NCBI GenBank assembly: GCA_973895155.1
Contig: OZ316891.1
Span: 20,460,001-20,524,000 of the forward strand
DNA from: Marsupella aquatica
Lineage: Eukaryota; Marchantiophyta
Reading direction: 5' to 3'
Length of the DNA stretch: 64,000 nt
Positions 36,285 through 48,164 of this stretch are shown piece after piece. Below the pieces are notes generated by a model. That model was not told where the DNA came from and did no database searches. It worked only from the letters and a program-made list of their open reading frames with translations. The translations under genes were made by a program, and so were the position numbers. Each line of letters starts with the position of its first letter. Positions within the stretch are counted from its first letter, which is position 1.

Positions 36285-37079
36285 CTCGGAAATTCGACTT
36301 CAGTGCCAGTGCCAGTGCTGCTACACTAGTCCTGTCTAGAGCTGCGCATGCCTGGCCTGTGAGATGTGAGACAGAGAGAGGCAGGACCCGCATGAATGAG
36401 GCAGAAGAGTGGGAGAGAACGAACATCTTGCTCTGCTCTGTGGAATGGAATTGCTGCTGTTCTCCTCTAGGAAGAATCATGGCTCTCCTCTAGGACGTTC
36501 TGTCGACCGGTGATGAAGGAGGCGTGTTCTGCCTTTGCCTGCCGTTGTGACAGAGCTTCATGCGGTCTCATGATACCGGTCTTGATTTTGGATACGGCAC
36601 TCGCAGGAACAGAGCGCTGCTGCTGCTGCTGTGCTCAGCCAGGTTGTCGATAGGCCAGTCAGCTGATTTGGCTAGGGTTAGAGTTGTCAATTTCGAGCCC
36701 AGTGTGCTCCGGGGACTGAATAGCAGAGAGCGGAGAGTCCAATCTTGTGGAAATTCATGGGCTGGTGACAAAGGAGATCCCCTGCATTGACGGATTCTGT
36801 TCTGTAGCCCTCCGTTGGTCACTTGGGAGCTCATTGTAGTGACACTTCATTTAAATCTCGTTGTTGAGTTGGACGGCGTTTCAGCGGTGCATTGAGCAGG
36901 GATCAAGACGTGATGTTTCGATACTGTGCAAGCTGGTAGTATGCGAGGGCACAGGTCAGGCCAAAGTATAAGGTGTTCAACCGTGAATTTGAAATTCTGG
37001 ACTGATTACAGGGGCCTCGGAGTACTCTTCAGTTACTGTTATTAATGTGACAAATCCAATCGAGTACTGAGGAGCGAAA
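36285..37079 (+). promoter_or_regulatory. Probable promoter and 5' UTR of CPSF73-II gene
   Basis: A moderately GC-rich stretch with a (GCT)n run near 36,620 and no domain-bearing frame. It directly precedes the first coding exon. No unambiguous TATA box was identified. Confidence 0.35.
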
Positions 37080-40000
37080 ATGCTGATAAAATGCGTGCCC
37101 CTGGGTAAGTCTTTTGTGGGAGTTATGCGGTTCTACTTTTCCAGTAAGCACTGGTGTTATCACTTGAGTCTAGCAAATGTGCAACGTCAAGTTCACTACA
37201 TCGGGCTCAGAATCTCGTGCGGAATTACGGCTGATTAATCCTGTGGCTAGTCAAAATTTTCCTTCTTCTGATGGTCAAGGCACAGGTGATGCAGTTTACA
37301 CTGTCGATTCCGGTATGAAATGAATCTTAAGCAGTTCACGGTCGTCAAATTCTGCTCGTGTCTGCGTGATGGTGGGACGGTTGCAAACACTAAGTAATAC
37401 AACATACAAAAACTAAGAGGGCTAACAGACGGTCGCCCAGTTTGAATGGGTCGAGGACAAATACCCTGAAGTCCACAACTTGTCAAAGAGATATGTTGCC
37501 AATTCCAATTATCAACGATAGCGTCCTTTGTGCCCGGGTCCATTACTTTATACGACGTGGAATTCACAAATTCCTAAAGTTACGTCAGGCCTTTCTGAGG
37601 AGAGCTTTCAGACACTATGGAACAGTATTTTCTTCGCAACGGATAGCCCGGGTTTAGGGTTTAGGAATACAAGAAATATGCCCAGGTTAGTCTAGTTGTT
37701 AAACTAATTCCCAAGAATCAGAACACTTATTCCAAATTTTTTGAGGTCAGTTTCGGCACTTGAAAGGCTTACACTAACGATCTGGGCTGACGCACTTTTC
37801 TTTGTGAAGAAACTAAAATTCTTAGTACTATCTGCATGTTCTCGGGATGAAAAATCCAAGCGAGGTTGAGCAATGTAAGGTCCAGTCGTTATAAACTTAT
37901 GAACTCGACGGCATCGGACAAACCCTTGATTGCTTGAATTGAGAAGGAAAGACTTCGTTTGACAAGTTGCAGTAATCGGGTTGAGCAGGTGCTGGGCAGG
38001 ACGTCGGCAAAAGCTGTGTCATTGTCACCATTGGGGGCAAGAACATTATGTTTGATTGTGGCATGCATATGGGGTATCAAGACGAGCGACGATATCCCAA
38101 GTTTTCTTTCCTCTCTAAAGCTGGCAATTATACACAAGCTATTTCCTGTGTGATCATCACGCATTTGTAAGTCCAAACTACCCTATCACAGTGCAAATTA
38201 TGTAACATGACTGTTGGCTATGTACATTTTGGGTGGTTTTTGTCGAGTTTGAAAGTAGATGACATCGTGCACGAGAATGGTTTGTCAGCTTTGTGCGGTT
38301 GAAGAGGGTTAGGGTTTAATGCCTAAATTGTTGTGCCCTGCCCTTTCTTGTAGTCACTTGGATCATATTGGAGCCTTACCTTATTTTACCGAAGTCTGTG
38401 GCTACGATGGCCCTATCTACATGACTGTGAGTTGTTATTCTTTTATCTTTCACCATCTTGTTCCTCCCGGATACTTTTGCGCCGACTTTGGCAGTTTTTA
38501 AGTCTTTTAGTGGATTTTTGAGGTTCAGGGTTCAGGGTTTGGGGTTGAGGGTTTAGGCCCCCTAAAACTGTTTCTTACGGATTATCATTTATTAATTGCA
38601 GTATCCGACAAAAGCCCTGGCACCCTTAATGTTGGAAGATTATAGAAAGGTTCTAGTTGACAAGAAAGGAGAGCAAGAGTTGTTTAGTATGGCGCAGATC
38701 CAACAATGTATGAAGAAAGGTACGGTGATCTGAACTCAGATATCTTATCTGCGTAGAACACATGGCCCGTACCATTTATATAAGCGAGGACTATCTGGAT
38801 GTTTTATATGTTGTAACTGCCTTTCCGTAGGTGTGGAGGCTGCACTAATCGCGCCGTTAGCCCCTGAAATGATATTGTTCACCCTTTCTGGGCTAACGAG
38901 TTGTTTTCTTTGAGAAGATACGATTCTCATGATGACTTAGTACCTGTTGATACGGGCTTCTTATGGCTTGGACATTGTGGAATTCCAGTGACAGCTGTGG
39001 ACTTGAAGCAGAGTATAATGGTGGACAATGATCTGGAGATCCGAGCTTATTATGCTGGACATGTGAGTCGCATGGGTTCTAATTAGGGGATTGAATGGTT
39101 TTCTAGTTACACAAGTGGCTCCCTGAATTTTGAGCACTAACCTTAGAGTGAAACCTTTCATGTTTCCGTCTAAATTATCAAGCAAGGAATTGGAATGCCT
39201 GCTCTGTAATTCATGCGCAGTAGTTTCTTATTGTTACTGCCCCGATTTGCACGTCTTTGCTTAAGAAAGAGGAGCCGTCGACTCATTGACATTCTTTAAA
39301 TGGGTTTCTGAGCAATGTTTTGTGCAAGGCAGGTGCTTGGTGCTGCTATGTTTTATGCTAAAGTTGGTGATGATTCCGTGGTGTACACCGGTGATTACAA
39401 TATGACACCTGATCGACATCTGGGTGCAGCTCAAATTGATCGTTTAGAACCAGACCTGCTCATAACTGAGTAAGATTTTCTCACGGACCGGGATCAAAGA
39501 GTATGATGTGTACACAACAGATTAGATTTATGACGGGGGCAAGTTCTGCTTAGGGTTTTGAGTATAGAGAGCTATTGAGGAGGTATCCAGGCAGCCCTTA
39601 GACTTCATCGACCCTTCGAACTCGTCAATTTATGCGTCTGGATTCTGAAAGCACTCGCTTCTGTTGCTTCGTTACTGTCTGAACAGATCAACATATGCTG
39701 CCACTGTTCGTGATTCCAAGCGTGCCCGTGAGAGAGAGTTTTTAAAAAAGGTACATCTGTGACTTACTTGCGATGAAGTCCTATACATGGGTTGCACGGA
39801 AGCTTGTGTCCAGATTAATCATTTCCATTATTCACAAATAATTCCGTTGAATTAGACAGGGGAAGTGCCCGAGTCACCTTTTTTGTACAAACTAACGTTT
39901 TGAAATTTGTAGGGTTAGGTGTTAATTTCTAGGATTGGGTTAGTCGAATAAGGAATTCTCTGGGACATGAAAGTATTGGCATCACAGTGAAAGTTTTCAG

Positions 40001-43000
40001 GTTGAACTCACAATGAATATCATGGCTCAAGGCTGGTCATGAACTCTCTGCGAGCCACTACGTTCTTTCAACTTGCTTTTTCAAGATGTCGTTTTATTGG
40101 AATGGCTGTAGAAGCCTCTTTTGCGACTTATTGAAACGAAGCGGTGCTGGTCACCGCGAACCTGTTCCTCGCATGTCATGCGTCATGAATCCCTCACTCA
40201 TGCTGATGAATGTGTAGACGGTTACAGGTTCACAACTGTGTGGCTGCAGGAGGAAAGGTGTTAATACCTGTATTTGCTCTGGGTCGGGCTCAGGTATTTA
40301 CGCTTATGCAACTAGATAACACACAATGATATTATTTCTTGATTCTCTCGTCGTCATTTTCTAACACTCTTGCATCCACACGGCTCATTAGTTCATATCA
40401 TGTTGATCGCTTTTGAGTTGCTTAAGACGAGGTTCGACTGCAGCTGCCAGTCATAGTGAAAACTACAATTTGAATGAGCACTTCCACAAGAGCTGTCGTT
40501 GCTCACGATGTTTTCTTCTCAGGAATTGTGTATTTTACTCGACGAATATTGGGAACGCATGAACCTCTCAATTCCAATACACTTTTCTGCAGGTTTTTTT
40601 TTCCTCAAATCATTCTCTAATTGATTCGTAATTGATGGTTGTGTCAGTTTGTCAAAGCTCTAGATGTCTTATGTGTTTCACTCTCAATTGTCGTTCCAAA
40701 GACGTGTTTAGTATATACGAGGTCTTTTTCATGAGCAGTCTATGTTTTGTATGAAGGCCATATCTGTCTCCACCTTTCCAAGCATAACAGGCACTGTGTA
40801 TACTCTGGACGGACTACCGTATATCTTACATCTATTTCTTTCAAAGAAACAGGGTTTTCTACGGACTGTGTCTGGGTGAACAGTTGCTTCGTTGACCAAT
40901 TAAATTATTTGGACAGGTTTGACAATGCAGGCAAATGTTTACTACAAGCTTCTCATCAGCTGGACGAATCAGAAAGTGAAAGACACTTTTGTCACTCGTA
41001 ATACATTCGATTTCAAGCATGGTGAGTTCGTCGGTAGCAAGCTGTCTGAACCAGACTGGCTGTAGTTTTTCTCGCATTAAAGGTCTTGAAGCTTCTTGAG
41101 AATTATCAGTGTACTTGGCAACTTGGATTCTGCACAACAGTTGTCAATAGTTAAATCATTTCCATCGCCAGAGCAGCCTACTTGGGTCGTCAGTAACTTG
41201 CCTATGCAACTTATCGTGATCACCTTCTTAGAGTGTGAACCAGAGGTATTATCACTCCGTGGAATTGAACCAACTTCTGGATCTCTGTTTCATAAGTCTC
41301 CCTTTTTGAGTTTCTTGTATTCCGGAGGACCAGCTTTCCCTTATCAAGTCTCAAGAGATCAAATTTTGGTTATTCTCAACCAGAAAGCCCTTCCACAGCT
41401 TACTGCAATAGGCTATTCGTTGTCACAACAGAAGCGTAGCTCACGTTTTCATCCATATTCGTGCTGTTACTCATAAGATGGAGATACTTTCTGAGTTTTG
41501 GAAGAATACGATGTTGTTATTAATGTGCAGTTGTTGCCCATGCCGGGCTTTGCTTTGGGAATGTGGGGCAGTGTCTCCATTCGATCAGACACAAATTGAT
41601 GCACCAGGGCCATGTGTCCTCTTTGCAACACCGGGAATGCTGAGTGGGGGCCTATCACTAGAAGTCTTCAGACACTGGGCTCCATCAGAGCTGAATATGG
41701 TTGTAGTGCCTGGGTATGTCTCACTAAACACTCATTTCCGCTTGGTGCGTAGCTTTTGGCACAGGATTGTTGATTTTCACACCTCTATGCACAAATTGTT
41801 ATGTCATGTATTGAACCGAATGGGTTGCTTAATGAATATCTTATGAACTTACCGTGAAAACTTTGACATGCGATATTTTGGTGTGCTTGTGAGTTAACAT
41901 AGTTAACATAGATGATCTGTATTGCACAGCTTTTGTGTGGCAGGAACTGTTGGAAACAAGTTGATGTCTGGGAAAACAACGAAACTTGAGATTGACAAGC
42001 GTGGCCCTGTGGATGTGAGATGCCAGGTTTGTTTGTTTTGACCAAACCTGGACAATAGATTAAGTCAATCCAGCTGGTCGTTCAATCACCGATCACGTCT
42101 AATATCAATTTTTTCCTTTTGAGTTCATGGATAGTCTAACCTCTTCTGAGCTGCTGTTTGTAACAGGTTCATCAGTTGTCATTCAGTGCTCATACAGATG
42201 CAAAGGGTATCATGGATCTAGTAAAACATGTGAATCCACGAAATGTTGTGCTGGTGCATGGTGAGAAACCGAAAATGGCGACATTGAAAGCGAGGATAGC
42301 ATCAGACTTGGGTATCCCTTGTTTCGACCCTGCCAACCATGAAACAGTGGAATTTTCCTCCAGGTGTACAGTGAAAGTAAGCATGTCCAAAGCGTTTGTC
42401 ACTGCAAACATGGGAACTCCAGTAAGCATTGCAGACCGAATGCAACAGTCTGTTCGTGGAACAAGCTACGGTTTACCCTACACAAAAGAGAGAGTCTCGG
42501 CTGAAGGAGTGGTTTTACTCGATGAGGCATCAAAACTCAAAATCCTACATACTGCAGAGGCACCTGTTTCCATGAATGTGAAACAGCACGACATGACTTT
42601 TACATGCGAAATTCCCATATTGATAGACTTCTGCAACGAGGAATCGGAGGAAGAGTCTAGGTTGCACATTTCCAGTAGGTCTGGAAAAGTGTCTCCCAGA
42701 AACTTATCAGCCTGGCCAGGAGCTCAAGAACAGTTGGATAGGACGAACAAAGGAGCAGACTCCAGAAAAAGAGAGGGCATTGACCTTCAGATGGTACCTG
42801 AAGAAGTGGAAGACGTGTCATGGAAGAAGTATCGCATGGATGTTAAAAAGTCTCTAAGTCTAAATCTGGAGAGGGAGCCTGACATTGAGTCAGGAGAAGA
42901 GCTTGATTCAGCTGCTCAAGAAGATCAGGAGGCCTCCAGCCTATTCACTGTGAATAACAAGAACGCAGCCCCGTCCACAGGTTTGTCGCGCCTTCTGGAT

Positions 43001-43399
43001 ATCAATGCCGTGCCAGAGTCATCTAGTGAGATGGATGTGGATCATCCTGATCCAGAGCAGTTAGCACGCCAACAACTCAGACCACCTTCACCAATTTCGG
43101 TTCTCCATGCTTTGTATGTTGGACTGAAGGAATTGTACAAGCTGGGACCCCTAAAGCAAGAGGGAGATTCCATCTCTAGTCGGTCATTCTGCTTGCAAGT
43201 CTGTGCAGAGAGTCTAGTAGATCCATCTTTCTCTGAGTCCCTGGGACTCAAAGTGGAGGGTTTCCCACCTCCTGTTCCAGACAACAAACCTGGTCATGTC
43301 ATAGTGGCTGTATTGGATTGTAGTTGGTTTTATGAGGACGATGCACTTGCCCGGACTATAGTGGACATTTTGAGGCGTAGCAGGTTGAAAATAAACTAA
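37080..43399 (+). CDS. CPSF73-II: CPSF73-II / Integrator subunit 11-like RNA endonuclease
   Basis: Thirteen exons join in one frame of 793 residues: 37080-37104, 37989-38166, 38354-38426, 38602-38719, 38989-39062, 39333-39469, 39687-39750, 40228-40293, 40523-40592, 40917-41021, 41572-41713, 41930-42026 and 42167-43399. All introns are GT-AG. The metallo-beta-lactamase core has HFHLDH (67-72), AYYAGH (His156) and YTGDYN (Asp177). The beta-CASP part has FSAHTDAKG (His392) and VLVHGE (His414), so the zinc ligands look complete. [15 protein letters not shown] and SYPTKAL-like text mark it as the plant CPSF73-II/INTS11 form rather than CPSF73-I. Family members cleave nuclear RNA 3' ends within CPSF- or Integrator-like complexes. 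The tail is longer than the ~613 residues I recall for Arabidopsis and carries an acidic linker. Exon 9 has an unusual donor (GTTTTTTTTT). Confidence 0.94.
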
Positions 43400-44038
43400 G
43401 CGAAATGATGTACCATCCGCAGTCAGTTTATCCGTCCCATTGGCAGTTTTGGTCTATAAGTTTGTGCCACGACGTTGGATGGGACGAATGCGAGCGCAGT
43501 CCCATTTCTGTTTGTCCATTTCTAGCTCCATACAGGATGCGGCGGCCTTTCAGACCGATGGCAATATGAAATTGCCACCCGCCACTTGAGAATACAGTGG
43601 TAGATTCAGTCAATGAGCTCAATATGTTCTGTCCGGCAGACAGCGTAGTACTTGTGATGGAAGAGAATTCAGCTCCCCATCCTACCATTTTTTCCCGGGA
43701 ACTACTGGTTTGATTTTCTCGCTGATGGAATATATGAAGTCTGAGTTACAAAGGGTGACAGTTGCAGAAACAGTGGCGATATATTCTAGGTTTGCAATTG
43801 TTGTTCGTAGAAAGGATCCTTCAAGAAAAATCTACTTTGTTGCTGCTGTTTTTTCTTGAGATCGTCCGCAGGTGTCCCAACGTTCGCCGACATTATTGTG
43901 ATTCGTCACCGCCGTAGAATAATCTCGTCTTCTGGGCCAGTTTGCACTCCAGGTCGTGCAATTCCCTGCGAGGTACACTTCTCGAAGGTTTTATCATTTG
44001 TAGATACCTCTGAAGTCAATAAGTAAACGCCGGCTTCG
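43400..44038. other. Convergent intergenic interval
   Basis: About 640 bp between the stop codons of two convergent genes. It presumably holds both 3' UTRs. No coding region is recognised. Confidence 0.6.
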
Positions 44039-45433
44039 CTACAACAGAAATATAGAGCATGCGATATCTCTGAGAAACCTTTTGTACCTCTTTCTCTTAT
44101 CACGTCTGGTAATTGCTCGCAAGACCTGGTCCTCTAGATTCCTCTCTGTTGTCTGTAGCACCATGATTTCTGTCCTCACAGTCTTGACACTGGCTGCAAG
44201 GTCCCTTTTCTTCGTCTCGGACATCAGACGAGCATCATGCAATCGCTGCTCCATAATGCCAACAGTCGTAAGGTTTGAACAGACCTCGCGGCTAATTGCC
44301 TCCTTCGCCGACATTAACCTTGTTCTTTCACGTTCGTTGATGTCGGTGTCTCCTTCAGCGTCACGTTCCGAGGCAGTGCCGAAATTTCCGTCTTTTTGCA
44401 CATCACACTTCAACTGCCATAGACCATAGAGGAATCCGATTGTCGCTCATGAGCCATGACTCGCTATGCTACAGGTAGAGAAAGACACTATTTGTGGAGC
44501 GGCAATGGACTGTCAGAATGCATTCGGTGAAAACTCAGGAAGCGCGTGTCAAAACTCGTTGAACCTTCTGTGACGATGAATACGTACCAACTCCTCTCTG
44601 AATTTTAACGACATACTCAAATTGTGATGAAAGTCGCTCTTTCGGTGGTTCGTTTCTTCTCATAATATGGTATAATATTCGGTGTAGGTGAGCACGAACC
44701 TCATCTGCTGGCTCTGCGTCCTCAAGTTTGATAGGTAATTCGCAATATCGGAGCTTGTGTTCAAAATTACGAATCTCCGCCCCTTTGCAATCATAGAATT
44801 CGTGATTATTGTCTCTTGTTCTCCGCAGTTCTAAGAGCTCTTCATTTAAAGATCTGCGTCGGCAACAGGGATTTAGAACTAAAAAGTCAATAGATAACAT
44901 TTCGAAACTCGAAAGCACCACAGAAACTCGAACTACCTCTGCTTGGATTCCAGGGCATTTAGCGCAAGAGTCGTAGCATCCCTCTGATCTTCTACGGCCT
45001 TAATTTCCGAGGTTATCTCCTCAGCTTTGACATAAAACCTGAAGCCAGTTTGCTGGAACTGCCGTGCTCTGGACTGCTGCTCCCGATGTTCCCTTCGTTT
45101 GGCAATGCAGATCACTCTCTCGGCCTGATGAACCGTCCAAGCAGTCATGAATCAACCTCAATCACTATAGCATGATAGCCTGATCTCCGGGAAAGCAAAC
45201 AGAGGAATAATTATCGTGGAACCGTCTTTCGGGCGTAGAAAACGGAGACCACTATACCAGTGATTGGGCTAAGGTGTGAGTCAGGAAGCTTCATCAACGA
45301 AAACGGTTGCATTATGCAAAGCGGGTTGGAAGGGGAACCATTCTGTCACCTCGAGCAGCTGCTTCCGCTGGTTTTGGCTGTCGACCATAGCTTTCAATCG
45401 GGCCTGAAATGCAGCAGGTCCGACAGTAGCCAT
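44039..45433 (-). CDS. Coiled-coil protein of unknown function, 4 exons
   Basis: Exons on the minus strand are 45433-45350, 45124-44937, 44853-44588 and 44445-44039. They join with consistent phases and GT-AG introns into 314 residues. Donors read GAG|GTGACA, AG|GTAGTT and TTG|GTACGT. The N-terminus is MATVGPAAFQARLKAM, followed by a charged, alanine- and glutamate-rich helix likely to form a coiled coil (about residues 20-105). A second helical region with MSAKEAI, MEQRLHDARLMSETKKRD and LQTTERNLEDQVLRA runs to near the C-terminus. No catalytic motif, signal peptide or membrane segment is seen. I do not recognise the family. In a plant with swimming sperm a ciliary role is possible, but this is speculation. 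Exon 1 lies in a triplicated block, so alternative first exons are possible. Confidence 0.6.
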
Positions 45434-45500
45434 TTCAGCGGAACGGAATCACGAAATTTCCGGTAGAGGCACACTTTGCTTAAGAACTGTTTTCTGTCAC

Positions 45501-45584
45501 ATCGAGCAGCTGGTTCCGCTGGTTTTTACTGGCGACCACAGCTTTCAATCGGGCCTGAAATGCAGCAGGTCCAACCGTAGCCAT
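45501..45584 (-). other. Candidate alternative first exon (copy B)
   Basis: Eighty-four nt encode 28 residues that differ from exon 1 of the coiled-coil gene at five positions. The frame, ATG and GTGACAG donor are retained. If its own promoter is active, splicing to the exon at 45,124 would keep the reading frame. Confidence 0.4.
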
Positions 45585-45651
45585 CTCAGCAGAACGGAAT
45601 CACGACATTTCCAGTAGAGGCACACTTTGCTAAGAATTGTTTTCTGTCACC

Positions 45652-45733
45652 TCAGCAGCTGGTTCCGCTGGTTTGGCTGTCGACCATAGCTTTTCATTCG
45701 GGCCTGAAATGCAGCAGGTCAGACCGCAGTCAT
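45652..45733 (-). pseudogene. Decayed first-exon copy (copy C)
   Basis: It aligns with copies A and B. However, the fifth codon is TGA (GGA in the others), and single-base insertions and deletions follow. It is presumed non-functional as a coding exon. Confidence 0.6.
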
Positions 45734-45799
45734 CTCCGCGAAACGGAAGCACGAAAGGTTTCCAGTAGCAGAGGGACAATTTGCGAAGGAATGTTGCGA

Positions 45800-46075
45800 G
45801 ATTGGACCCGTCTTCAACTTCATTGTGACGCGGGGCAAAGCGGTTGGTCTGGTTACAAAATCTTGTGAGATGACATCAATAGCGTTTTTTGTAAGCTAAA
45901 CACCACAATACCACAATATGCAATGGTGTGGTGACGAAATCATTTGAGATGACATCAATAGAGTTTTTTGTAAGCTAAACACCACAATATGCAATGGTGT
46001 GGTGACGAAATCATTTGAGATGACATCAAAATCATGTGAGATGACATCAATAGGGTGTCTCACAACTTCAGGTAA
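45800..46075. repeat. Satellite-like array, ~72-79-bp unit
   Basis: The unit contains GAGATGACATCAATA, TTTTTTGTAAGCTAAACACC and CACAATATGCAATGGTGTGG. It recurs at about 45,867, 45,946 and 46,018, with a partial fourth copy. The array is interrupted by the element at 46,220 and resumes at 46,600. Confidence 0.85.
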
Positions 46076-46219
46076 GTACCAAAAAACCTAAAGTAATAGT
46101 TTTGGTCTGGGGTCAGGAGGAGTGTGAGGGCAAGCATTTTAGTGTCTGTCAATTTTTTTTCTTTCCGGGAAAACGCCCTTGAGGGCGATTGCAGGCAAAA
46201 CAAAGAGGACTCAGACGCC

Positions 46220-46577
46220 CTAATAGGGAGTCTCAAAGCTTCAAAGGTGCAGATGATGTTACAAAATTATGTGAGATGACATCAAGAGGGAGTCTCAAAG
46301 CTTCAAAGGTGCAGATGATGTTACAAAATTATGTGAGATGACATCAAGAGGGAGTCTCAAAGCTTCAAAGTTGCGGATGATGCTTTGGGCCATAAGCAAA
46401 TGGCCACAACTTCTTTGGAGGGTCATGTAAAAGTTTTTTCTTTTCCACTACCCTCTACAATCTTTATGACAAAAAGTTATGAATTATGAATTTGGTACTC
46501 TTTAATATTTTAGTGTCCCTATCTTTAACTACTAAGTTGAGGTCTATGAAATTTTGAGGCTTGAGACCTCCTAATAG
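46220..46577. mobile_element. GTCTCAAA TIR element, copy B, with internal 62-bp triplication
   Basis: The left end is CCCTAATAGGGAGTCTCAAA and the right end is TTGAGGCTTGAGACCTCCTA with AATAG. The interior matches 8488-8764. The left terminus is amplified three times with a 62-bp period (GGGAGTCTCAAAGCTTCAAA at 46,226, 46,288 and 46,350). Each copy is followed by satellite text (ACAAAATTATGTGAGATGAC). Confidence 0.65.
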
Positions 46578-46589
46578 AGTTGTAACCTG

Positions 46590-46850
46590 CAGTCAATGGT
46601 GGTCTGGTTACAAAATAATATGATGTCAATAGAGTTGTTTGTAAGCTAAACAACACATATGTGCAATGGTATTGTTACAAAATAATGTGAGACGACGGCA
46701 ATAGAGTTGTTTGTAATCTACCCGCCATAATTTGGAATGGACTGGCTACAAAATCATGTGAGATGACATCAAGAGAGTCATTAGTAAGCTAAACACCCTA
46801 ACATGCAATGGTCGTGTTACAAAAGAATGTGAGATGACATCACTAGTGTT
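46590..46850. repeat. Satellite-like array, second segment
   Basis: Diverged units with GGTTACAAAATAAT, GAGTTGTTTGTAAGCTAAAC and GTGAGATGACATCA continue the array of 45,800-46,075. A single outlying unit lies at 48,260-48,297. Confidence 0.75.
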
Positions 46851-47848
46851 GTTCTGAGGGCCCTCTTGCATGTAGTCAGCCCTAAGAAATGTGGCACCAC
46901 ATGACAGCATCCAAGTTTTTCATGGCACTACATGACAGTTCGAAACTAAGAAATGTGGCACTACATCATCACAGTTCAAAACTTCAGGTCCCTACAAAAG
47001 AACATGGAAGAAATGACAGCATCCAAGTTATGGAGGTTTTTGTTATGCCTACAACTGCTCCTCAAGCAGGCCGGATGGCACATATTGTGGAGAACGAGAG
47101 GCAAGGACCAGAAACTTTCTGGCCCTTGAGGCCTGGTACTTTGAAATGTCAAAAAATTAAAAAAATATATACACTTTCCTTGCATGGTTCTTTTGTAAAT
47201 CTGTATGCAGAAACGTGGAACCTCTTGCACAGTTCACATGTAGTCAGGCAACATATACTGTGGAAGATTGAGATCTGCTATTTCCCTGTAGTTTGTTGAG
47301 TGCTAAGGGCCCATATTCTGAGGGCTGCACACATGCAAGAACACTATCATATAGCACGCCAGTTTTGAAACATAGCTGTTTGGACTTATTCACTCATAAA
47401 GGTTATTCTATCTTAAATTAAAAAAGGTTGTTCTATTGGATTTTGAGTATTCACTATTTAACTGATTCATGAAAAAGAAGTTATCCTATCATATTTAAAT
47501 GTATTGAAACAATGGTTTTGGAATGGAAGAAAGTGCTCTACCTTTGAAGTGAAAGAGCGGGTACAATATTGTAATTTATGTTTGAAAGAAGAGTACAAGG
47601 ATCTAATCTTGAGTGTACCTTCTTAATCTTTGGCTATATTGTGAGGGGTTCTTTGTTTAGGTGACACCTATTAGTCTTAAAGCCCCACTGGCCCCAATGG
47701 AAACCTTGGTAGATCCGGTTTATAAAAAAGTCCATAATGTTGTTTGAGAAAGTAAACAACTCCACTGTTTTGTCCTCCTCAAAGGCGATGGCCAGTGGCA
47801 CTTTGGACCCATAAGCATTGAAAACCTTCTAAGCAATTGGAGGTAAAT
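46851..47848. other. Intergenic, repeat relics
   Basis: No supported gene. A copy of the GGCAAGGACCAG/CCCTTGAGGCC/TACTTTGAAATG family lies at 47,095-47,150. AAGAAATGTGGCAC.ACATGACAG is duplicated near 46,890-46,960. Confidence 0.45.
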
Positions 47849-48164
47849 TACGACTGTACCGTAGTTAAGGCTAACCTTAGTCACAGACTAGGTTAGTTTA
47901 GTCATGCTGCACACACACTCTACCCAAACGTTGTTTGTTTGGAGAGTAGGAACTCAGGCTTATTATTGTAGAGCCAATTGAGAGATAGGGAGAGCTTGTG
48001 CTGTGGATGTTTGGTATGGCCGGTCAGCTTAGAGTGTTGTAAAGCTCTTGTGTGTTCCCGTGGACGTAGTTTCATGTGGAGGTGAACCATGTATCTCTCG
48101 ATGTCGATATTTGTGCATTGGATGATTCATGGGCTTGCCGTTGTGATTGTTGTTTATACTCAAC
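47849..48164. mobile_element. 5'-truncated LTR of the same family
   Basis: It matches the solo LTR at 17,937-18,281 from its internal CGACTGTACCGTAGTTAAGG to the terminal CAACA. The first ~30 bp (TGTTAGG end) are missing, and no target-site duplication is found. It is the most diverged of the three copies. Confidence 0.8.

Larger units (their letters stand above)
45342..45780 (-). repeat. Three tandem ~152-bp copies containing exon 1 of the coiled-coil gene
   Basis: Copies begin with CTGTCACCTCGAGCAGCT-like text at about 45,343, 45,495 and 45,646. Read on the minus strand, each contains a first-exon cassette ATG-GCT-AC..GGACCTGCTGCATTT. Copy A (45,433-45,350) and copy B (45,584-45,501) are both open for 28 codons and end before GTGACAG. 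Copy C (from 45,733) has a stop at codon 5 and small indels. Confidence 0.88.

Noticed and set aside
37640-37665. TTTAGGG-type telomere-like text, also near 38,520-38,560
   Set aside because: Only two or so degenerate units inside CPSF73-II introns. It is too short for an interstitial telomere and more like isolated telobox motifs.
41478-41846. 122-codon frame read through CPSF73-II exon 11
   Set aside because: Only 41,572-41,713 is exon. The rest is intronic read-through.
45125-45148. ATG at 45,148 as the start of the coiled-coil gene
   Set aside because: It would drop the conserved first-exon cassette. The splice at 45,124 from copy A keeps frame and uses CATCAG as acceptor. It remains possible as an alternative start.
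45342-46075. CRISPR-like spacing of repeats
   Set aside because: The repeats are contiguous tandem units of 72-152 bp in a plant genome, with no unique spacers.
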